The translations under genes and the position numbers were made by a program. 64,000 nucleotides of DNA from Strongylocentrotus purpuratus (Eukaryota > Echinodermata > Echinoidea > Camarodonta > Strongylocentrotidae): assembly GCF_000002235.5 (NCBI RefSeq), contig NW_022145610.1, forward strand, positions 35,138,266-35,202,265. Reading direction: 5' to 3'. Positions 55,994 to 64,000 of the stretch are shown here, piece by piece. Each line of letters begins with the position of its first letter. The first letter of the stretch is position 1. The notes beneath the pieces were generated by a model. It worked only from the letters and a program-made list of their open reading frames with translations. It ran no database searches and was not told where the DNA came from.

Positions 55994-57595
55994 GATGTAT
56001 TATTCTGGGGTTTGCATCCTCTAGTTAGAAGTATCCTTCAAGATTTGATGGAAGAAAACACAAATTGAAAGATGTGTAGAACAGAAATAGAAGAGTAAGG
56101 CTTGGGGCATGCCATGTTTTTAATGGCATCACTAGACTATTCTGAATGGGATTTCAAAATTTCCAAACATCCCCCCCCCCCTCCCTACAAAATGTCATCA
56201 ATTTTTGTTCTGCCAATAGCCTTATAAAAATGGCCAATATTTCAACAAAAAATATTTGGCAGGGGGTGTCACACCCTCAGTTTTCGCTCTGGCTACGCCT
56301 CTTCATATTTGTTGGCTTTTGGGATGGGGTTATGCATTCCTGAGGTTGTGATGTGGTCAGTGATGTATACAACATTGAGAAAGAGAAATACAAATATTGA
56401 ACAGATCACATACTTTCAAAATGAAAGATGAAAATGTATGATGGATTGATTGATTGGGAAAAATAACAAGAGAGGGAGGTGAGGAAATGCATTTTGCTTA
56501 CAGATACTCCATCATCCATGTGGCTCTAGATTATGGTCTAGAACGGGTCTCGAATTTGATATCTCTGTCTAGAAGTTTTTAATATATCTTTCATATCTGT
56601 GAAATGATTTTGAATGTGTCTTAAATAGTCTCTTTTTCTTTTTGTTTTGTTTTAATGATCTTGAAAATATCTTCCGTGTGTTAATCAGAACCTTCAACGG
56701 TAATGTCATAGATAAGCCTTATGTAAGTTGTTGTATAGGCCTAAATTACAACCAAAGTCTAGAAATCCCATGTTGTTATCTAGATGAATGTTCTCATGGG
56801 TACTGCAACAATCAGTAAACATGGTCAGGGTTGGTATTTAGTGGAAGGTCAAAGCATCTAAAAGTACAGGTCACAATCATACAAAAATAGAATCGGTGGT
56901 GTTTCTTACATATCAAACAAAGAAAACATATCATTTTACCTGTCAGATATCATGAAGAAGAATCCTTGATTTAGATGACTTGAGTATTGAATTCCTAGGA
57001 ATGTTCTGATGATCTAAATACAGTCTTTGTTTGCTGCTCTTGGTGCAAGTTTAAACAAAAGATTTGGTGAGATTTGTTTCCAATGGCTACAAAGCTTAAA
57101 ATGGGAGAGACAAAATACTGTATTAAAGAATCAGAAAATAACGACAAGCTTCATAGCGGGAAGATAGAATTACAGTTATACACACAGAAACTCAATATTT
57201 TGGTGGAATTTGTTCTAATGACATTTCAAATGAATGAAGTCACTACATGACTGTACTTTTTAAATTTATTTTTTCACAATTTCCTAGGAAATGTGAAACT
57301 TTTCACCCAAGTAAAAGCATTTTCCTCCCCTCAAAGAAATTCACATCATTTGAATAAATTTGAATAAATGTTTAATATATGTATAAAGAGGTGTAATAAA
57401 ACTATAAGCCAGTGTAACTGATCTATGAAATTGAAGTAGCATGTGGAATTCTTTGTTGATGCTGGTAAAAAATACTTCCTCCAAAGTTGGAGGTGTCATA
57501 ATTGGTCACTCTCATTGGTCCCAAAAAGTATTATCTTCAATGGCTTGAATCCCATTTGTAGAATGTGGAATTGTTGAAGTTCTGCTACAAGCTAA
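55994..57595. other. No gene recognised
   Basis: AT-rich intron. Confidence 0.5.
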
Positions 57596-57795
57596 AGCAG
57601 AATTGTGTCAACGAAAACAAGCAATAATGAACTAATTTCAACAAACGGCCGAGAAGATACTGACTACCTTTGCATCCTTCCTTGACAATAAACCCCTCTC
57701 ACCAATAATGGACTCATTTCAACATACAGTGTATGACCAATTAGGACTACTGTTCCACATCTCTCAGGGCACCCCTCTCACCAATAATAGGTCGT
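57596..57795. repeat. Diverged tandem duplication, about 80-90 bp
   Basis: CAATAATGRACTMATTTCAACAWAC and CCCCTCTCACCAATAAT each occur twice in order. Confidence 0.65.
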
Positions 57796-58589
57796 TATCC
57801 AATTACCTCATTATCAGCTAAGTAGGGCTGGCTTGTTAAAATCCTTGTCTGTCTACCCAATCTAGTGATGAAGGATAAGGGTGTGACCTGCAATGACCTC
57901 TTGTTTGATCTTTCCATTTGATGAGGAGGGAGAAATGTTTGTGTACCCTTAGCGTCATAACGTTAATTGGTATTACAGGTTGATGTTTTGTTGTTGTTGC
58001 TTTAGTTTACTTTGTATCTGTTTAATCAGGGCAGTGGGATCTATTATTTGTTATCGATGTGCCTCTTAACTGTTCAAATATATTATTCTCATTATTTCTT
58101 CATACCTTTGTACTTCCTGATTTTTATATCTTTCCCTATCTTCAAGTTGGTAAAATGCTACTGTGAGTGTCAGTGCTAATTATACACATATCTGTTATTC
58201 AAAAAGCTGATTTGGCATAAACTTATAGTGTGGTCCCATCACCTCATCTTTATACTTGTGTAACTATTCTTTATTACAAAAGGATACCATCTTTGAGAAA
58301 GGACTTTGTTGGATATGAAGTTAAAACTTGAAAGACCAACCTTTTTCATCAAACATGAAATGATGAGTCCCTGGCTTTCAAAATAGCTTCATTGAACAAG
58401 TAATGTTTCATGAAGAATAAAATATAACACCTAAAAGTTGTAATATTTAGGAAAGAAGACAATTTCACTATGAAATAAATCTGTATCAGCCTGGGCATTC
58501 ATTTGCTCTTCTTATCTGAATGGATTGTTCAGTTTGTGTTAGTGATTTAAATTGAAAAAAAAAGTTTATTCTGAAAGGTAATTTGTCTA
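57796..58589. other. No gene recognised
   Basis: AT-rich intron. Confidence 0.5.
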
Positions 58590-58740
58590 TTGAGAGAGAA
58601 AAAGGCTGTTATCTCACATCTTCCTTCAGACACTTAAATGCCAATTTTATTGGAGGAGCTCGCGCCTTTGAATGTTTTCTGAAACAGATATATGGTGCCA
58701 TACAAATGCTGTTCATCATCATCATCATATACATTGTAGT
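58590..58740 (+). mobile_element. SINE/LINE 3' end with (ATC)n tail
   Basis: GGAGCTCGCGCCTTTGAATG, TTTTCTGAAACAGATATATG and GTGCCATACAAATG, then CATCATCATCATC. The ending resembles the one on the minus-strand SINE at 3012-3278. Confidence 0.65.
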
Positions 58741-59316
58741 ACCATTCACGATTAGTGTCCTTGTGCAGCTCAACATATGATACATGTACCATGATGGAAT
58801 ATTAGAACAACAGACCAACCATTCTGTAATTTCTAAATTCAATCATGCAATGGATAATCATAAAATCAAAGAAAAACTCAGAATACCAGAGTAATCATTC
58901 TAGCAGCTCTCTCTCTCTCTTGATCAAGCCTCCCCATCCCATCCCATATTTGTCACGCAGGTTAACCCAGTGGGGAAATCATCTCCAAATTAGGAAGCCC
59001 CGGCTCACTCGCTGGCTTGCTGGCTGGCTGTGTGAGCATTTTTTCTTTCTCTGCATTTATATTGTTTGGGCCGTAAAGTCAACGCTGGTTTGAGCACGAT
59101 CTTCAGGATTGTTTGGACAGGAACATACTGTGTGTGCACTGAGAATGCAGCACAGATATGCACTATGTACCATCATGCATGAATGTTGTTATAAGACCAA
59201 CTTCATGACCAAGACATTATATTGCAGGCAAAGTTTACGAAGAAATCAAGAATATAAGATAAGGGAATGTTTGTTCCATTATTCTGTCACCCATATTTGA
59301 GCATATTCATGTTTAA
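58741..59316. other. No gene recognised
   Basis: Intronic DNA with a short (CT)n near 58907. Confidence 0.5.
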
Positions 59317-59790
59317 CAGAGAGAACAACATTGAAGGAAATATTTTGTGTGCTTAAAGATGAAGTTGAGCTCTGGTCATACGATTGCATTGTGAAAGAAA
59401 CGTTGTGAAATCGATCAGAAAAGGTTGATCATCTAGAGTATTGGTGTGTACTGCAAGGTTCTGGAATCATCAAAATGATAAGTAATTTGGCCCAGTCTTC
59501 GTAAAGTTACAAGCACTGTACACAGAAAGATGTGTATGGGACTACGCACACGTCCGCGACACGTGCGTTTATCTCTCACACACCAATAGATAAAATAATT
59601 TACCAAATATATCAATTAGTAGGCGGTTTCCCGGCAAATTTGTTATCATCATGTATTAGTCAAAACTTATTCTTTCACATGATTGATAATAAGAGCTTCC
59701 ATTTCATTTTTTGAAATTGGGGCGTTTCCAATACTGGTCTTTACCTTTAATACAAGAGAACGACATTGAGGGAAATATTTTGTGTGCTTT
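59317..59790. repeat. 38-bp direct repeats flanking a MITE
   Basis: ACAGAGAGAACAACATTGAA...GGAAATATTTTGTGTGCTT (59317-59354) and ACAAGAGAACGACATTGAG...GGAAATATTTTGTGTGCTTT (59752-59790) differ at only a few sites and enclose the TTAA MITE exactly. Confidence 0.9.
59353..59750 (+). mobile_element. TTAA-ended MITE, copy G (chimeric)
   Basis: The left end TTAAAGATGAAGTTGAGCTC belongs to the copy E subfamily, the right end GGAAA-free CCAATACTGGTCTTTACCTTTAA-type to the copy B subfamily, so the two ends are not complementary beyond TTAAAG. The body matches both. The centre has ACGCACACGTCCGCGACACG, as in copy D. 398 bp, non-coding. Confidence 0.88.
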
Positions 59791-62700
59791 AGTGAGCTCT
59801 ATGATAGAAACATGAATAATAAGACCCCTTTTACTATTATTTGCTGAAGCCATAAGGCATTAATAATTTTACTTACCGGGTATTTAGGACTGGGAATGGC
59901 ACTAAGAAGCACCGAGCTGTACACATGTGCATTTCGTTAACAGGCCCCAAATTATGATTGCGGACACCCACGTTTGTTAATATTAACAGGGGCCCATTGA
60001 TCCTTGACCCCCTGTGGAAAAAAAATGGATTTCTGCATTAAGTTCATGATCCCTTATTGCTCTTAGTCAATGATAGCCTTTTACAATATATTTGATAACA
60101 TGTACATACTGTATACCAGTCATGAAACAGTTTCTGTTTCAGTTTTTCAGGTGCGTGTTACAACTATGCTGTACTTTTTTGGTTTTCCAAGAAAATTGCA
60201 CAACTAACATAACTACAGTCTCGGCAAACGTTTACTGTATTGGTATAGAGTTCAATGTCTTCCTATGTATATTTACATGTACAGTAACTGATGTAAGCCT
60301 ATATTGTAAGATAAAGACATGGTACAGAGAGGTAGATGTACAGTAGGTGTGTTCATTCATGTTTGCTGAATACATGAAGGTGTGTTTGATAATAAACATT
60401 ACGACAATGTACTGAGGAAGTCTCTTCATGCTTGAAAGGATAGTGAACTAGTAATGTCAATTGTAAAATTATGTCATTTGTAAAATTATGTCATTCACTC
60501 GGTTCACTGGTTGTACCAATGGGTACATTGAGGCTGTACTCTTTTCTATATCTTCCAAATATACCTCATATTTAGATTTGTTTTGATTTCCAATTTTTTA
60601 AAAATGTCTAAATTATGGAAGTTGTCTAAGTTTAAAACTCTTTTGCTGTTCTGTATATCTAACTAAGAATTTAATACAGTGCTTTGTGGTTGTGAGATTC
60701 CCCCCAAAAGCTATTAGAGACAGACAATTTCTTTTTTAAAAAACTTTTAAAGACAGTTAAAACATTTGTGTACATCTGTGTTACCGGGTACTTAATCTGT
60801 GTAACACACATTTCCAGTCTGTTTCATCCTGAGTTATATCACTTGCATAGCAATCAATAGCTATATACTGAACAATGATTGTGCATAACTTCATTTATAA
60901 GATCAGACCACTTTTTACAGAAGGTTGCTTTTGCCTGATAATATCATCACAGCTGTTTGTGACAGAGACAGTAGGAAATCAGAAAGAAAAACCAAAAAAA
61001 TTCTATCACACAAAGTTTGTATTCAAGTGTGACCTCCCACATGCATGCAGTCTCAATGGCGTGACGTTGGATCCTCACTTCAAAGGCGGACTATAGACCA
61101 TTCCATTAACCCACATACCTTGGGGACAACCAGATACAAAGAAAAGGCGATGAAGTCATTACAAAAGTAAATATGCATGGCCATGACTTCTGTTCTAGTA
61201 AACGGGAAGGTGGCGTTACCAAACAGAAAACAATCAATCAGCGCTGCTAAGCAAGTCATTACGTGATTTCTAACAATCAAGGAAGTACGTCACAAAAGGT
61301 GGAATAAACAATGAAGAGAAAAGGAGTGAATGCACAAAATATTTATAAGCAAATAGTTTATAAGAATACAAATATTAAATGTCTAGAGAATGTGAAGGCT
61401 CAATTTCTATGATTTTGAGATTTAAGCAGTATAATATGTAGTGCAATCAATCATCTTATATTAATGGTCAATAATACTGTTGACATCTCTTTGATGTTGT
61501 TTGCTGACTGCAAAAACTTGGATACAACACGAAATGTATTGGCTTTGAGTAGTGAGTATACATATTTGTGTTCAGGCATTGGTATGACATACCTCTTTAC
61601 CACACTACCGACACTTTATCATTTCACTTTCAAGTAATTTTAGGAGCAAAATATTAAAAAGTGAATAAAAAAGTCACTGCAGTAAATAGTGAGCAAGTTA
61701 ACAAAATTCAAATTTGTTGTATAAATTGTCAATGTATCCCCCAGTTTCAGTTCAGTTTTCAGTACTGGAGTTGATCAAGTTAAAGATTCCTATAACTTTA
61801 TTGTATTCAAATCCTTGAAAATTATATAAAATTGCAGTTGACATGACAAACATTGCCTCAATTTTAGTACCGGTATCCTATCTCTTTAGTCACCACAACT
61901 TTTATTTTTAACGTTCCTTTCATTGGGCTTTCTGAATATTCTCAAATTTCATTCATCTTATTCTCTTGTTTCTTTTTGCTTTCATATACTCATTAACAAT
62001 GTTAGGCTTCCCTTTCAGCTCTCACTGTATGTTATACCATTCATAGTAGGTCCATGGTTACTGTATCCATGTTGGATGGAAGCTCCCCATGTCAGCTGAC
62101 ATGTCACCTGACAAGTCTGTTATGAAGTCATGTGATAATGACCTGTCACAGATGCATCCAATCTGCTGAATTGTGCAAGAAATTTAAAGGTCATTCATTT
62201 TTGTTAGTTCTGGTGAATGAACCATATTTCAATGAAAAAAAAATCTGGCTTATTGTCAAATTTTACGAGTTACTTTAATGCAGTGAATAGGTTGTCTTTA
62301 CTAGAAAACTGGCAGAATTTGATATTTTATAGAAAATTAATTTAAAGTCAATTAAAGGTTCTCTGAAATGTCTAGCATGCAGATACTGCGCTGAATAGTC
62401 GCAGTATTTCGTGCTCATCAAATTTGTCTTCTTTTTGGTTCATTGTTTTTACTATATACTTCTATCCTGTAAATTCTTTACATTTTAGTGGCGGAGTCTG
62501 CAACTGGATTAGTGGGGGGGGGGGGGGGGCACAAGTAATGTGTCCAAAGTATTTTTCCTAGAGAAAGAATAGGTTCACAGTTTGGTAGGGGAGGCAGATT
62601 ATTAGGGATTCTGTGACAAGTTTTCCTTCTACTTCTAACTTCATTCATGTATCTCACCTACCTTTAATGTTTTCAATGAAGTGAACTGAATTCCTTGTGC

Positions 62701-64000
62701 GTCAATGTCGACGTGGTTATGCGGCATAGGCCACAGGTATTTTGTTCAGTTGCCAGTTTCGATCAGTGACAAATGTTGTTGAGTTTCTCTTTTCTTTTCT
62801 TTTTTTGTTTTTGTTTTAAATCAAGGAAAACTTGTAATTGGCTCATCAAACTCACAACTCAATGACAGGCTAGATAGATTGTAACCAAAGGAGAACTATT
62901 TGAAATTGATTACTGTAAAAGCATCAATATTCACAGCATTAAACGTCATGCGAAATATATCAATGAGGTCTAGAACAAAAGTAGAAAATTATTTCATTTT
63001 ATGAATAGTTTTCAACATCCTTCTTGTACAAAATAGCGAATTAACTATAAAACCTTGTATTCAATGAATGAATAAGGAGGGATATAATGGGATTTCTGAT
63101 CAAAATTGAACTCCTTTTTGTGATTTTCTCCTGTATGGGTAACTTGAATGAGCTATTGACTAGCCATGCTTTCTTCAGTTATTATGTACATCATGAAGTT
63201 CATATGAGATTGAAATTATGATGTTTGACAAGAGTAGGGGAAGGGGGGGGGGGCGGCGGGAGAGGAGGGGCAAACAACATCTCTATACCTTGATGATGTT
63301 GCCTGACATAACACCACAGAGTGCACCCGGCTTTGAGGAGGACTGGAGGAATCCCCATTCCATTTTCCCAGCTGTCACAAGGGGCTTGAAAAGCACTCAA
63401 TATTCTCTCACTGATAATGCCTCTATCAGTTGCAAATTTCAGACTAAATTGTCTGTTTGGGGAGAGAGAAGGGTATACCTTTACACATAGTCAATGTCCG
63501 ATAAGGAATTTTTCGAAAAATCAACTTAAGGGGAATTCTAAATTTCTAATACTTGATTTTATGTCCCATAGAAATCATTTTCGGATTATGTTTTATGTTA
63601 ACATTTCAATAACTGATGCCAAGGCTGCTGAAATTGCGTTGGGTTGATTTTTTTAAAGTAGTTGCTATCGTTTTGTATGCACTTGTAAAGAATATCTCAC
63701 ACAAGAGGCATATTAGGGCAAACAATTTGCCTTATAAAACTATTTTATACAATTTCATTTTGATTTTCATTATTTTTCATATCAAGAATGAAAGTGAGAA
63801 GGAAAATATAAATGGTGCCAATTTGAAGGGGCCCAGCAGATTCAATCTGACTGGAAAATGTTGTTCCCTCTGTGGGGGGGGGGGGGGGGGGGACCGGGGG
63901 AGGTGATATAAAATGTGAGAGAAGATGGTCCTCCAGATGATGAGCAAAGGAGACAACATTCCTGTCTGTATCAACAATATCAATTACCATCCAAGATGAA
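59791..64000. other. No gene recognised; poly(G) runs
   Basis: AT-rich DNA, presumably still intron. G runs at 62513-62529, 63245-63253 and 63876-63892. GTCATTTGTAAAATTAT is duplicated near 60458-60490. Frames here are short and lack domain or splice support. Confidence 0.5.

Noticed and set aside
1-64000. CRISPR arrays, operons and rRNA genes
   Set aside because: No spaced identical repeats with unique spacers, no bacterial gene structure and no rRNA-like conserved blocks were seen; the tandem repeats are ordinary satellites.

Overview
The window looks like a gene-poor, repeat-rich piece of an invertebrate deuterostome genome, most likely an echinoderm of the sea urchin kind. This is judged from AT-rich unique DNA, scattered ACATGT and ACCGGTA words, tRNA-derived SINEs, 5'-truncated non-LTR retrotransposons, many short inverted-repeat (MITE-like) elements, and long purine, pyrimidine and poly(G) tracts. 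No bacterial-type operons, rRNA genes or CRISPR arrays are visible, and no LTR or virus-like element was recognised. Most open reading frames are chance frames in low-complexity or intronic DNA.

The only protein-coding gene supported with some confidence is on the + strand. A coding exon at 53795-53898 carries the first half of a SAM domain between a strong acceptor and a strong donor. Two short upstream exons have in-frame ATGs and consensus donors: 31998-32019 (residues MSSSPYH plus one base) and 39946-40057 (37 codons plus one base). Both end in phase 1 and join in frame to the SAM exon, so the window appears to hold the alternative 5' ends and giant first introns (about 22 and 14 kb) of a gene whose body lies beyond 64000. 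A spliced leader-like exon at 21920-22173 also ends in phase 1 and may be a third 5' end; one more at 26050-26565 is weaker. The family is not certain. An N-terminal SAM of this type resembles ARAP-type Arf-GAP/Rho-GAP proteins.

Layout. 1-1610: pyrimidine-rich satellite with higher-order structure, then a 12-bp repeat and a cluster of ATCG/CGAT palindromes. 2-13.7 kb: TTAA-ended MITEs, a SINE, LINE fragments, GA and GAT repeats. 14-31 kb: several MITE families, one nested in another, long palindromes, a tRNA-like segment, and LINE and SINE tails. 31.07-31.72 kb: a hAT-like non-autonomous element with a perfect 8-bp target duplication, enclosing a LINE reverse transcriptase fragment. 32-54 kb: introns of the SAM gene with more MITEs, a 195-bp degenerate tandem array and a recurring 65-85 nt hairpin family. 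53.9-54.5 kb: a minisatellite that begins exactly at the 5' splice site of the SAM exon and repeats the GTAAGA donor word about 20 times. 54.5-64 kb: intron with two more hairpins and a chimeric TTAA MITE.

The most unusual items are the dispersed pre-miRNA-sized hairpin family (GAGAGCCAGAAGGGCATTAA and its complement), the splice-donor minisatellite, the phase-matched alternative first exons, and the TTAA MITE set with chimeric and fold-back members.
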